The notes under the pieces were generated by a model. That model made no database searches, was not told the DNA's origin, and saw nothing but the letters and a program-made list of their open reading frames with translations. The translations under genes were made by a program, and so were the position numbers. Shown piece after piece: positions 13,027-26,208 of a stretch of DNA of 64,000 nt. This stretch comes from Hyaloscypha bicolor E (taxonomy: Eukaryota; Ascomycota; Leotiomycetes; Helotiales; Hyaloscyphaceae). The stretch is from NCBI RefSeq assembly GCF_002865645.1, contig NW_020194517.1, forward strand, positions 1,488,001 to 1,552,000, in the 5' to 3' direction. How positions within the stretch are numbered: the first letter of the stretch is position 1; every line of letters starts with the position of its first letter.

Positions 13027-16000
13027 CTAAAAATAACCATTCATAGCTTCCTTTAGCCCCGCGCCCTTGAAATCGTATTCGAAATCCTCGCATGCGGTAA
13101 TAGCTACTTCCAGATGGGATATAGTTACCTGGCATCCCTCTTAAATAGCTAGAGCTTGAGCCATTAATACCAGGTTTTTGATCTAAAATGATACTATTAA
13201 TTAGTTTACTTCTCGAATACGTAAAGGACGTACTTACCTCGCAACTATTACGCTCCTTCCGTACCTAATTATTAAAGGTATCCCGGCTATAAATTAGTGC
13301 TCCCTAAGGCGTGGCTGCCTTTTCCAGAAAGTATTACCAGATATTAGTCTATAGCTCTAGGTTTAACTTATTATACTTTAGTTTAAAGTGGATCCTACTA
13401 GCGATAGTATTATTAATCTATTATACCTGGTTAGTGGTAAGGAATATTATTTCTTAATAGTATTCTAGGGTCTATAGGAACACGTAGATAAGAGCATTTT
13501 AATAAATATCTTGGGATGAGCGCTACTCGAGAAATATATTTGCCTTATTTAGGAGAAGGACCGTGTTTTATTAAGAAGCGTACTTGAAGATATGAGGTAG
13601 TCGCTCTTTAATGGCCGCTACTATTATGCCGAGCTCGCTAGCGGAGACTAGTATAAGTACCCTATAAAGATATTTGGCGAGTAACTTGGCTATTAAGGTC
13701 TTCCCTATACCTAGTAGCCCGCTAATATAACCTGTTAGCAGAAGCACGACATAAGCAGAGACTAGATACTATATTATAAAAGAATACTAAACCTTTACCC
13801 TTTTCCTTTAATAATATTATTAAAGGCATTAGTTAATGCCCGCTTAATATAGGCTTTAGAAAGAGCTTGCGTGGCCTTTTTCTTCTTTATAGGGATATAA
13901 AGGTTATCTAACGCCGCTTATTTCTAGTTAATCTCTTTAATATTAGTAATAGCTAACTTTACTATATTAATATTAGCTAAGGGGAAGCTATTACTATAAT
14001 AGAAAAGAATTAAATACTTATCCTATTTACTTTTACCTAAGCTAAACCTAGAAATAGTTAGACTATAGATAAGTAGGTCGTTTTCTTTTACTTCTAATAA
14101 ATCTATTTCATTACCCTTAGTAGTAGATAGCCCCTCTTTATTATCTTTATTATTTTCGTTAAGATTAAGAATGCCCTAGCTAGGTAGTAATAGTAATAGT
14201 AGGCCCCTATTAGATTCCTTAATACTTGGTCTAGAGTAGTTTAGGTTCTCTTCTCGAAAATAAGCCATATTAACTATAACTTGGCTCTTAATAAAAGTTT
14301 TAATAACCTGTTCTTTCTCGATATAGAATGCCTTGCCTTTATACTTATAGAGGTGGATATCTATTATAAACAGAAATTTCTGACTATATTTGGAGAGGTA
14401 AGCCCTTACTTGCTTTTTACCGGGATAGTATATGAGGGGAAATATTTCTAGAGTAATAATCTATTTTGCCCTACAGAATTTCTTAATTATATACTTACTT
14501 GAGATCTTCCTAAATACTTTCTTATTAAAATCCAAATAATAAGCCTTAATATGGAAGTATTTTACCCTATTCTTTATTCTCTTTTTTTTTCTAAATTTGT
14601 ACCTAATATATCTTAGCTAGCTAGTACTAAAATATTTAGTATAGGCTAGAGTATTTGGCTTAAAGAGCGTCTATAGAAAATTATACGTGATCTAATACTT
14701 CTTGAGAAGTAGGCTAAGGCGCTTAGTAATTAAAGTATAAGCTATCCTAATAAAATTAAGTAGTAAATCCAGATACTCTAGGGTAGAATAATTAAAGGCT
14801 ATACTAGGGTCTTAGTAGTATTTCTCTAGATTAGATAGATAATAGTAAAGTAGGCTTTACTCTACCTAGTACTTAGTTAGTAGACGCTCTAGTATTTAAG
14901 TACTCGGAATAGCTCGAGACTTACTAAAGGCTTCTCTTTATAGAGGTAGATCCCCTAGATATCTTATAGAATTTTCTAGAGGATATTCCGTAAGCCTAAA
15001 GATTTAATATCTATATATTAGATCTAATTCTTAATTTCTTTATCTAGACTACTATTAGGAGCAGAGATTAGGATAGAGGCTCGGGTACTTACTAATACGT
15101 GTATAAATAATAAAGATATAGTAATTAAGTTTATTTACTTTATTAGGTAGTATTAATAATTCCACGACTTTATACTTATATTCCTTCTTATCCTAGCTAT
15201 ATGATATTAGTAGCAAGATCGGGCTATATTCTAGTATACGTATATTTTATTAACTTTCTTAAACTCTAGTATTAAAGCTCGGGCTTTTAGTTTCTTAGAT
15301 TTGTCTTCGTAACTAATACTAAATAGCTTTACGGGAAAAAGAGGCTCTTACTTAGTATTAACTAACTTGAGTACTTCTATAAGCTATTAAGTAAACTTTA
15401 TAATAATCTATAAGAATAACTTTATTATATAGTTAGGGTAAGGAAATAGTATAAGTAATAGGTTCCTAAGTAGGGTTTTAGAATAAGAGAAATAAGAGAA
15501 TAAAGTAAGAGCTATCTTTATTATAGCTATTACGTTTACTATCTCTATAGCCTAGTTATTACTTTACGTAATAATATATAATAGACCTGGGCTATCTAGT
15601 AAGGATATTAGTAGGGATAATAGGGGATTATAGTAAACTATCTCTATTAGAGCCATTATTAATATAGAGGAATAGTAGCTAAATAAATTCTTAATAAAGT
15701 TTAATCTATAATCTATTAGAAATATATACTTCTATCTTGAACTCTAGCTTAAAAGCTATCTTAGGTAAAGTATTTTCTAGTTTAATATCTTTAGATATTC
15801 TTAGTAGCTTTAACTTTACTTTAATAGGCTTCGAGATAAGTTTCTCTATATTACTAATAGCTTCTTCTAGTAATTTCCTATATTCTAGAAAAAATGAGAA
15901 AATTTCTATAGGGCTAAATTTTAGCTTTAGTATATTACTAGTAAATTCCTTTACTAATTACTTAACTCTCTTGGCCTTTTCCCTCTAACTTACTATGGCT

Positions 16001-16330
16001 TTATAGACCTTTATATTATCTCCTAATTAAGTATTCTCGGGAAAAGTAATATCTTCTTATATGGGCTTAAAGACGAGATAGAAAAGATTAGCTATTATTA
16101 TATTATTAGTAAGCCTAAGCTCGACCTTTTTATTTATATAACTAGGTTATATAAGTGCTTTATTAAGGCATGTAATATAATTAGTAGTTATAATTAAGAT
16201 CTAGCCTTCTTATAACCCTATACTATTAATAGTATTTAAGAAAGTAAATAGGGATACTATTCCAGATTTGCTTTCCTAAAAAAGAGAGCTAGTTACTATC
16301 TAGCAAGAGTTCTTCGTTTTAGTGTCTTAA
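13027..16330 (-). pseudogene. RIP-killed AAA+ ATPase gene
   Basis: Minus-strand remnant of a large fungal AAA+ ATPase of the type with an N-terminal DUF7025-like region. Walker A is read at 13720-13697 as GLLGIGKT. Walker B at 13561-13526 is read as VLLLNKANIFLE, where DE has become NK by G-to-A changes. The sensor region reads FLTTNQV. The upstream domain contains TLFKPNTLAYTKYF, VKYFHIKAYYLDFNKKVF, KAFYIEKEQV and MAYFREENLNYSRPSIKES. The C-terminal exon (IKNLVLMAQALAI, ISHLEVAITACEDFEYDF, KGAGLKEAMN) is almost undamaged and ends with TAG at 13027. A 55-nt intron with good borders (GTAAGTACGT...TTTTAG, 13237-13183) precedes it. Stops throughout replace Gln and Trp. The helical region around 15.7-16.1 kb (KLKFSPIEIFSFFLEYRKLL) is taken as the N-terminal part; the start codon was not found. 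Confidence 0.75.
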
Positions 16331-18147
16331 TTTGAGCTTATAGTATTAATATCTTCTAAAAGAATAATATAGTAACTTAGAAGCTTAGTAAATAGGCTTT
16401 CGAGAATAGCTTTATTAATAATAGAAAGTTTAAGGATATAGATATCTAAACTAAAATAACTAGTAATAAATAAGCTTAAACTCGATTTCCTAGTTCTAGG
16501 AAATCTATATAGTAAGTAACCCTTCTAGTAAGGAATTCCATAATTAGAATACTACTATTAGGATATTAGCTTAAGGAAGTCCCTAATATTTTCTAGTAGC
16601 TTAGTCTTCTTATTCTTATTAAGAATAATTATTAAGATATATCTAATATCTAATACTTTAGATTATACCTAGATATAATCTTAGTACCTATAAAAATAAG
16701 TTTTACCCTAAATAAGCTTTATATACTCGGTATAATACTTAGAAAGTAGTTCCTTAAGAATTTATAGAGATTTACTAAAGTAAGAGATAAAGACCTTTTC
16801 TTAGCTATTAAAATCTCTTACTTAATATTAATACCGGAATATAAGCTAATAGCCCTTATATTATATTAAAAAGCATTTATTCTAGGATATATAATATAGA
16901 GTCTTTTTATTTATATCTCTATTATTTAAAGAATTATTTCTCGAGTAGTTTAATAAAGAGGCTAAGTTAGTAGTAATAAGAGAGGAGCGAGTATTCTAAA
17001 TAAAGCTTTAAGAAAATGTCTATAGTATGAGTATATTATATATATTCTCATAATATTAAAGATAAATAGTTAAAGCTATTTATTATTAGAAAATAGGCTC
17101 TTTTATTCGAATAAAGGAAGTTCTTACTATAATAAGCCTCAAGTAATCCTAATAAGTACTTATAAATACCCCTATAAGTAAATACAAATAACCTAAAGAA
17201 ATAAAGTAGAGAAATATAGATACTTAAGTTAATAGTAAGATACTATTAGATAATAGTAGATATGCGGGCAAAGCCTAGAAATAAGAAATCTAGGATTAAG
17301 GCTTAAGTATCCGAGAATAGCTAAATTAGTAGGGAAATATTCTTAATATATCCTATTATTATTTATTTCTATAAGATAGTAATAAGATGTTTTTAGATAG
17401 AAAATAAATTACTTTATATATATAATAGAAAGATATATACTAGGTAAAAGGTTTAGAAAGATAATTAAAGAGCTAGATATTAGGGAAAATAGAGAATAAT
17501 AATAATAAAAACTTTAGAGAAGTTATATTCTTATATACCTATCTATACTAATATTAGACTTCCGATAAAAAAAGCCGGACTACTCTTAGATAGACTTGTA
17601 GCTTATGGCTATAATATAATATATTAGTACCTAGATAATTAAGATAGCTTTACTAATTTTCTATATAGTAATATGGAAGAAGGAAAATATTAGGTTTAGA
17701 CCTGGATATTATATATGAGCTTTAATATTTTATAATATTGCCTTAACTAATTAGAAATACTAATAATAAAGAGGGTATTATATAGAGACATTTTATTTTT
17801 AGGGAAAATATAATACATGCCCCTAAATAATTATAATAGCTTTAGGAATATTAATATAAGCTTAGTAAGTAATTCTCTTAAGAAGTTTCCTTAGGTTCCC
17901 CTATATGTTTTATTAACGCGATTTAGTAAAGGGGAAAGCTAATATTATATATTTCCTTAGAAAATATATTAGTTTAAGAAATAAAAAGAAATTAGTAATA
18001 AGATTAATTTTTTTCTTATAATTTTCTAATATAATTTGAGAGCTTTTATTATCTTCTATAAGATCTAGATATAGGATATTCGTAATTCCCACTATATGTT
18101 TTTTTAGTCTATAAGTTAAAATCATATAGTATATTAAGAATAAGGGT

Positions 18148-18312
18148 AATTATAAATATATAATTATACTAAGATAGGAATATTCTTGAAAGTATAATTA
18201 AGTAATACTAATAGATTAGGCTCTTATATAATAGTAGTAATTATAGATGTGTAATTATACTAAGATAGGGGTGCTCTCTTATATAATAGGAGTAATTATA
18301 GATATATAATTG
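18148..18312 (+). repeat. Short imperfect tandem repeats
   Basis: A block of the form gtaattata-at-taattatactaagatagg occurs at about 18148 and again at about 18236, and a truncated third copy starts near 18290. cttatataatag-gtaatta links units two and three. Spacing is irregular (about 88 and 54 bp). Confidence 0.6.
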
Positions 18313-19644
18313 CCTTGGCTAACTCCGGTTAGTAGAATTCATAATCTCCTAGCCTATTTTTATAATAAAGTCTATTTACTAGTAAAGACATATTATTATA
18401 AGGCAGATATCCCAAGATTATAATAGCTTAACTAGATACTATGTCTCTAGACTTCCCTTATATTTGAGTTACTAATAATATAGCTTAACTAGGCAAGTAT
18501 AAAGTAAGAGAACTTAAAATATAAGGAAGTTTATAAGATCTATAGAAACTTTTATTCTATAAATACTCTTTTACTAAGGCCCTAATTCTCGGGTTATAAA
18601 AAATCGCTAAGGTTTATTATAATAATAAATATTAAAAGTCAAAATACTTATTATAACTAGGGAATATTACTAAAATATAATATAAGAATAATAATAGATA
18701 TATTTAGTTTATTATTAAAATAGGGAAATTCTTTAGGTTATTATATAATATTATCTATTTATCTTAATATATATATAAGGTTATAAGATAAAGTAAAATA
18801 CCTAATAACTATTCCCTTATTAAGTAAAGAAAAGCATAATATTTATTTTAATCTCTATATAATAATATATTATAAGTGAGACTAGTGAATTTTAATATTA
18901 TTAATATAATAGAGGGCAGTATAGGATCGTTCTATTATAAATATTTTAGTTAGTTATTATATTTAAAATTAAAGAAAAAAGGAAAAATATTTTATTATAT
19001 ATATAAATACCTCATATTAATTAGTAAATAACCTAATAGTTTAAGGATTCTGGCTTCTATTTTCGCAAGTAGTGCAAATATAGCCCCTCTTAATGCCTTT
19101 ATTCTTATACTCTTTATATTCTATTATTTTTTTACTAGATAATTCCTAACTATAAAGGTTAGTAAAGGTTAATAAAGGTGAACTTAGTAATAATTACTAG
19201 GAAATAGTATTAGATATATAAAATAGAAAATCTATTATAAGAAATAAGAGTTATTAAAAACTTTATCTAGGTATATTACGTTATGGCCTAGTAACTAAAA
19301 GCGCTTCGCGCCAGTTTTACTATATTAGGGTTATTATATCTTCCTACTAATTAGAAATATTAATTTATAGGCTAATAAAATAGGGAAATATATAAAGCTT
19401 ATAATTCTAACTTAACCTTATTCTATTACTATCTTACCTTACTAAAATATTAAATAAGTACATATAGTACTATTAGTACTAGACTTGCTTTATTTACTTC
19501 CTAATAAATCAAGAAATAATCTAATATATTAAAGAATACCGAGTTAGTATCTTATAACTTTCTAATACCTTACTAATTAATTAGTTTAAGAAATAGCTAC
19601 TAGTTACTAAATTAGAATAATATTAGCTATACCTTACTTAATCC

Positions 19645-19673
19645 TATAATAATAATAATAATAATAATAATAA
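19645..19673. repeat. (TAA)n microsatellite
   Basis: Nine to ten uninterrupted TAA/AAT triplets inside the RIP block. In one frame of the plus strand this could be a RIP-converted CAA (poly-Gln) tract, but no coding context supports that here. Confidence 0.8.
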
Positions 19674-20324
19674 CCATAATAGGGAGAATAATAACTATAA
19701 GCCTATAGTTTAACTAGGATAACTTTAATATTTCTTTTACGAATATAAATAAGTAAAGCTATTTATAATATATTTAAATCTTATCTAGTACTTTTAAACG
19801 CGTATATTTTTCGTTTTATTATATATAGGCTATTAACTTTACTAATAGATATTTAGTATTATAATATGTATTTTTTCTATAATAAGATATTTAGATATAT
19901 TTATTAATTTATTAGATATAAATATAAATATAGCTTAGATAACCCAAAGAATATATATATATAGCACTAGGTTATATAACTTAATAGAATAGTTAATAAG
20001 GAGCTAGATTAGTTATAGAGCCTTCTGAGTTATACTAGAAAACGGGTATATAGAGTTATAAATAGTAATTTAATAAGGGTATAAAAGAAAATTAAGATAA
20101 TATAAATTCCTGTTTTACTAGTAAATATACCTTTATAATCCTATTTTCCTATTACTTATTTTATAGTAATAAATAATAAGTTAATATTTCCTAAGATAAT
20201 AAAGGTTATAATAATAAGTAATACTAATAAGATATTTACTAAGGTAGCTATAATAAGATCCTTAAGTAATACCTAATTAATTTTTTTTTCTGAGATAACT
20301 ATAGGTATACTAGTAAATAATAGC

Positions 20325-20575
20325 GAGTAAGTATTTATAACCTTAATAATATATAGGAATAATAGCGGGTAAGCATTTACTAAGATAGTACTAGTAATAC
20401 CTATAAATAATAATAAGTAGGCATTTACTAAAACGGCACTAGTAATACCTATAAATAATAATAGGTGGGCATTTATTAAGATAATACTAGTAATATCTAT
20501 AAATAATAGCGGGTAGGTATTTACTAAGATAATACTAGTAATACCTGTAAATAACGGGAAGTAGACATTTACTAA
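20325..20575 (+). repeat. 48-bp minisatellite, probably ex-coding (16-residue repeat)
   Basis: Unit starts (gcattta or variant) fall at 20373, 20421, 20469, 20517 and 20565, exactly 48 bp apart, with a degenerate unit before them. In the frame of 20369 each unit reads V-G-I-Y-*-D-x-T-S-N-T-Y-K-*-*-(*/R). The stops sit in every unit at the same places and are TAA/TAG, as expected for former Gln codons. The unit is therefore best read as a decayed 16-residue Gln-rich protein repeat. It lies about 1.8 kb upstream of the first kinase-like pseudogene, in another frame. Confidence 0.65.
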
Positions 20576-22322
20576 GATTATAGGATAATCCCGCGTATTA
20601 TTATATAGCTATAAATAGCTATAATTAGTATATTTTTTTAAGAGTATAATAATTATAATAATAGATAGTAAATAGGCGAGATAATTCAAACCTATAGGAA
20701 AATGAGATATTATATATAGTAATAAAGATTACTATTACTTAGTTTTCTAGTTTATATAAGTAATTACTTAGGACTATATATATAGAGTACTATATTCTAT
20801 AATTTATTATCTGGTTCTATTTCTGCTTATTTAGCTCTTATCCTAAATTACGAAATATATACTAATTTTTTTAATTTCTAACTCAGTAATTATTTGAGCC
20901 AAGTTCTCTAACTCTAGTAAGACTAGCTTTAGCTATATTCTTAACTTGTTTTTTATAATAAATTCATATATAATTAGAGACTCATATCTTATTTTAAAAG
21001 TAATTCACGTATTTAGGATAGCCCTTAAAAATATATTAGAAAAGGTAAGTAAAAGAGAAAGTAATAACTTATAATCCGTTATTTTTAAAGAAAATTTCCG
21101 TTTTATAAATACTTATTTATACTAGGGTAATAAATAAGATCTCCTATATATGTTTTATTATATAAATACTCTTTTACGAGATTAGGTATAAACTAGGGTA
21201 ATATATTACTCGTAATTCCTTACTTTATAGGTAAATAAGTAAAATATTAGGTTTTTTATTACCTTTCCTAAACTAGAAAATATAACCTTAGTCTTTAGTA
21301 ATTCTCTAGTAATATCCTAAACTATACTAGTTAAAGGAAAACTTAAGGACAATCTAGATATGCTATTAATATTAGTAAGTAGTTATAATAGGATTTCGAT
21401 CTTTAACTAACCTCATTTTTTAGAATATTAAATTTATAGAATTCTAGCCTAGCTTTTAATAAAGAAAAGAACTAGGTACTACTTTGCTTTATCTCTAAAA
21501 TATATAATTCTAATATTAGATCTTATATATAATAGAACCTATTTTTTATAAGGGCTATTCTTATATTCTTAAAAGAAATTATTATAGTTAATATTCTCTG
21601 TAATAGTACCTATATATATCTAATATCTAAAGATATTAGTAAAATATAGTAGCCTATATATTACTTAAAGGCGAGAAAAAAATATAAGGCACGTATAAGA
21701 AAGAGAAATAAATCTAATAAAATATTTTAATAGGTAAAATACTAATATATAGCAGAAAATAAGGCAAAATAGTTACCTTTTAGTATAGGGTAAGATAATA
21801 TCTATTAGTAGAGCTAGGCAGAGCTAGTTAGGTAAAGTAACTTAAGTTATTATTATTACTTAGAAACGACTTTAGATAGTATCTAAATTATTACTTATAG
21901 TTCGAGAAATTAATAAGGCTATTTATTTATAAGAAGAAATTATTACATGCGAGACAAAGGTAATAGGGCTCGAGTACTATATAATTTAATTAGTAATTTG
22001 ATAGTAACTAAAAGATCTAGTATAATTAGGCTATAATACTTAAAAGAATACTTTTTAGGCTAAGGAAAGCACTAATTTTTAATTATAAAAGTTCCAGAAA
22101 TTTAACTTTTGGAATTCTTATATATCTTATACTAAATTAAATACTCTAAGTACTATTAAATAAATTAAAGATATCTAGCTATAATAGTTACGAAGTTTTC
22201 GAGCTAGTACTTATATGGCCCAAAAAAAGGCATCCTATATCTAGATTATTACCTAGATAATAATATAGTAGCTTAGCCGAATTAATAATAGGCTTCTAAT
22301 TTATACTTTTAATTTAATAATA

Positions 22323-24756
22323 AACTTATATTCACGAAATATTATTATAAAGGGACTCAGATTTTATATATCTAGAGTAATTACTTTAGGAAAAGCAGTG
22401 AAATTAATAAGAAATAAACAAGTAGGCAAAATATAAGTAATAATATACTAAGAACAAGCTATAAAATTAATAAGAAGTAGACGAGCGGGCAGAATAGGAG
22501 TAATAATATACTAAGGACAAGCGGCGAAATTAATAAGAAGCAGAAAGACATATAGAGAACAAGTAGCGAAATTAATAAGAAGCCGAGTCTCGCGCTTAGA
22601 TTAAGGAAAAGAAGATAAGACCTATAATATTTAAAAAATATATATATACTTACTATATATTTCTCTCGAAACTACTTTATATCTAGATAAACAAGAGCCT
22701 TAGTATATAGGGCTTAATTACTAGTCCTAAGAATAAGCCCTGCCTGACCTTATTAAAGCCTTAGGCGAATTTTCTAATACTATAGTAGTAGTTTTTCAAA
22801 AGAACTTACGAATATATCCTATAAGACATAGTACTTTTTAGTTTTACCTAATACCTTACTAAGCTTAGGTAGGACTTCTATAACTAATTATTAGCGAGTA
22901 AGAAGGATTTAGAAACATATTAGTACCTAGCTATTAAGTAACTAATAATATATATTATCTCTTATCTTTAGTAGGTAAAAGAGGCTTATTGGGAGTTTAA
23001 TCTAAGTAATAGTATTATTTTCGAGAACTATACTAATACTCTTAGTAATAGTAATAAAGAAATCTAGTAAAGTCTATAAGATCTCTATATCTTAAGTAAA
23101 GGATAAGCCTTAAGCTTGAATCCAAAACCGCGAAACACTAATTAGATTTGTATATATAAGGAAGTAAATAGTATATAAAGCCTATATATAGTCGTGAAAT
23201 ATAAATTATCTCATAAGCTATTAGTCTTTAATTTACGGGCTAGACTTTTACAAGCTAATAAAAAGTCTATAAATATTCTAGAAAAAGTTATTAATTAGAT
23301 TATAATACTAGCTAATCTAGGAAATAAGTTTATTTATTACTCTAAATAGCTAATAGTAATAGTTTTAATACAAATATATACTTATATAATTAAGAATAAC
23401 CTCGAGTATAGTAAATTAGTTACTAGAGAAGCTAATATTTTCTTTTAGGTTAGGGAAAATAAGCTATATATGCTTTATTATTACCTTATAAAACCTAATA
23501 TTAAAGCCAAAATATAAAGTAAAGTTAATATCTTACTATATTATACTATAGTAAGCTAGACCTTAATCTTTTACTTAATAGTACTAGATACAAAACCTTA
23601 TAACTAAAAATAGCGAAATCACATACTAGAAACTTCCTATAGGGCTGTAATTAATTACGAAGTAATCTTATAACAAATACCTACTAAAAAGAAAACCTTA
23701 ATTTCTTTACTCTTTATATTTTATACGCGAATTCATTCTTTTAAATAGTCTCTAATTATATTAAGACCTAGAAAGTTACGGAAGGCAAGAAATAGCTATA
23801 GCTCTATAGATATAATTATTTACGAAAACTTATAAAGTTTATCTAGCTTATTAGATAAGACCTTAGATATTAAAACCCTAAGTAAGCTAAGAGCTCGAAC
23901 TTACTAGTCTAGTACTAGATAGATATATTTCATTAAATTACTATAGGCGACTAAAGAGAGTAATATTCTCTACTAATAGTATTATATATAAGCTTACTTA
24001 TTAGGGCTTATTCGAAAACGTTCCCTAGATAATACTTATCTAAATATTAATATATATTATACTTATAGGGCTAGTAACTACTATGTTTTAGGGCAGAAAT
24101 CCCTTATAAAACATATATTACATTAACTCGCTAAAAACCCTAATAATGGATATAAGCTACTTAGAAAGCAAGGTACCCGTAATACCTTATTTAGATTAAC
24201 TTTGGAATTATATAGATATACTTTTATTACTAAAGAAACTATAATAGTATTTAAAGTAAAGTTAAAGCATAAAGGAATAGTTTACTAATACTTGAATAAA
24301 GCTTAAGGAGAGCTTATACTAGTTTATCTTAGGAATATCTCTCTCATTTATCCTTACTTTCTTAATATTAGGGTTAGAATAGTTTATATATTACTTATGT
24401 TATAGGCAAGCGAGTAGGCACGCAAGGATTTAATATTAGCTATAGGACGGGATTTAGCTGCGGAAACGAGTAGGGCTATTACGAAGATATTAGATTACGG
24501 GATAGAGTATCGTAATATACGGCTACTAAACGTACTATGAAATCCCGAGATCAGAAATGTGGTACTAGTAGATTTCGAGCGTTTAGAGATTCTAAAGCAG
24601 GTACTAGTTCTTTAAGAGACATCGCCTAACCAGAAGCGGAAGCGCCTTTACTTTAACCTAGAGGCATCCTATAGAAGTCTTTCTGACAAAGGGTTCGTTA
24701 ATTCCAGTAGTAATCCATATGTTTAGGTAGTCTATAGTAGTTCAACTCATTATTAG
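22323..24756 (+). pseudogene. RIP-killed fungal protein-kinase-like gene with 21-residue repeats
   Basis: Decayed gene for a large fungal kinase-like protein. It opens with tandem 21-residue repeats containing KLIRSR and IGVIIY, in frame with the next segment (YLDKQEP, PDLIKALGEFSNTIVVVFQK). A frameshift occurs near 22.9-23.2 kb. It continues with KLSHKLLVFNLRARLL, LEYSKLVTREANIFF, HILETSYRAVINYEVIL, SNYYVLGQKSLIKHIL, a lobe with TIIVFKVKLKHKGIVY, and the catalytic region. There the loop reads ILDYGIEYRNIRLLNVL: catalytic His is now Tyr (24508) and Asp is Asn (24514), and the TGA at 24538 stands for Trp. The metal-binding motif survives as DFE (24571). The 3' third keeps near-normal GC and ends with TAG at 24754. 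Domain identity is well supported. Its substrate is unknown and it is surely inactive. Confidence 0.75.
22391..22588 (+). repeat. 63-bp in-frame coding repeats
   Basis: The word gaaattaataagaag recurs at 22400, 22463 and 22526 (63-bp spacing) and at 22568 (42 bp later). Both spacings are multiples of 21 bp, so length changes kept the reading frame. Each unit encodes A-K-L-I-R-S-R followed by (R/K)-A-G-R-I-G-V-I-I-Y. It forms the N-terminal part of the kinase-like pseudogene as seen here. Confidence 0.75.
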
Positions 24757-24838
24757 CCTATAATAAGGTTCACTTTTATTCACTTTTGCTTACTTTTCCC
24801 ACAGCTATACCTGCCTGCCTGTAATGATGTAATGTTCG

Positions 24839-24909
24839 AAAGGCGGTCTGGAGATATTAAGGATACTGTAAGGGTAGGGGGTTCTCCTTAATATCTTTAG
24901 ACCCCCTTT
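24839..24909. repeat. Long hairpin (25-bp arms)
   Basis: Arms 24839-24863 and 24885-24909 are inverted repeats of 25 bp with three mismatches around a 21-nt loop. Two mismatches are CC against TT on one arm. It starts about 80 bp after the stop codon of the kinase-like pseudogene, so it may be a 3'-end structure of that gene or the foldback end of a small element. Confidence 0.7.
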
Positions 24910-26205
24910 CATATCATCCTTTATTACCTTGCTATCATTGCCCAGCCAATATCCATTACTAACCCCCCGCACAGCGGGCCCTTTTGGAAGGTCTTAAAGC
25001 AGGTCTAATCAATTCCTGGATAACTATTAGACGAACCCTGCTCCTGCTATAGCCGTTTCTAGATGCGGTAACCGTAACGCGAGTTATTAATACTGCGTTC
25101 TGCTACAGGAATGGGCTGAGGGTGTCTGGTTACTTTAGCTATAACCGAATCTATAATCCCTATTATTTAATAGCTTAGTAATGAATTCCTTTGGGAAATG
25201 GGCAACGGCTCATACCGCGATTCGTTAAGGACTACAGGAAAGGACAAGTCATAATTTCAATTAACTACCGTTCTCTAGGCAGCTATTATTTTTGATATTA
25301 GTACATGAATTACTATCTCTTGGGGGGAGGGAGGCACATGTGCCTACTACTACTAATAATCCTCCCCAAGTATAAAGCTATATGCACTTTCCCAAAACAC
25401 GAACAAGTAGTCCTTAATCCCTAATTAAATATACCCCAAGTTGTCTTTTCTATATTTTCCCGCCTTATATACTTTGTGTGATTTTACTAGTTATAGCCTC
25501 AAATATATCTTTTAGTCTTCTAGTTACTTACTATTAGAATTTCTTTAAGATATAATTATAGGTATATTTATAAGGCTCGACATCTAACCTTATAGCCTTA
25601 TAGATAGCTACCCAAGTAACTAATGCCAGTAGAGACCTCGTTAACTATTACTATTAGTCTTTAGTAGATAATAGTATACTATAAAAGATCTTTAATTATA
25701 GGTTAATTACTTATCTAGACTCCGTGAAATATTAGCCCCCCGCAAAATAAGATAGTACTTATATTAGGTATCTTTAACCCTAGAAAAAACATATAGAATA
25801 TCCGAGATACTTATACTATAGATTAGAATATTCCTATCTAATTATGAGATAGGAACTAATTTTATAACTTTTCCTTATAGTTTTATATTCTCAATTACTT
25901 ATTATTATTCCGGGAACTACCTATAGCTAGTACTTAATTAATTAATTCATTATTAAGGTTATCTTATTATTTATACGTAATTTGTATCTTATATTCCTAT
26001 ATTATTATTCTTTACTAATTATAATATATTTACTAGTTATATATACTAGAGACATATTAATACTCTATTATCTTTACTTTTATAGGCCATAGTACTATTA
26101 ATAGTTAGCAGGAAGCGGGAAGTAATCTGAGCCAAACTAGCTCTCTAATACTATATATATTCTTTTACTAAATTTAACTCACTACTTCTATATCCCCATT
26201 AATTT
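24910..26205. other. Spacer, balanced then AT-rich
   Basis: GC-balanced to about 25.4 kb (including ccccccgcacagcgggccc near 24.97 kb and the hairpin at 25.32 kb), then RIP-type sequence. No gene recognised. Confidence 0.5.
25319..25370. repeat. Hairpin with inner perfect palindrome
   Basis: Outer arms cttggggggagg (25319-25330) and cctccccaag (25361-25370) pair. Just inside the left arm lies the perfect 12-bp palindrome ggcacatgtgcc (25333-25344). It sits at the right border of the small GC-balanced block. Confidence 0.6.
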
Positions 26206-26208
26206 AGT

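Larger units (their letters stand above)
16330..22320. other. AT-rich RIP block with minisatellites, no gene assigned
   Basis: RIP-type composition throughout. It contains the 18.15-kb repeats, a (TAA)n tract and a 48-bp minisatellite listed separately. The rest may hold the 5' part of the kinase-like pseudogene downstream, but I could not establish a coherent frame. Confidence 0.6.

Noticed and set aside
15737..15988. 83-codon plus-strand open frame
   Set aside because: Antisense of the coherent minus-strand frame in the AAA+ pseudogene; RIP makes the opposite strand open by chance.
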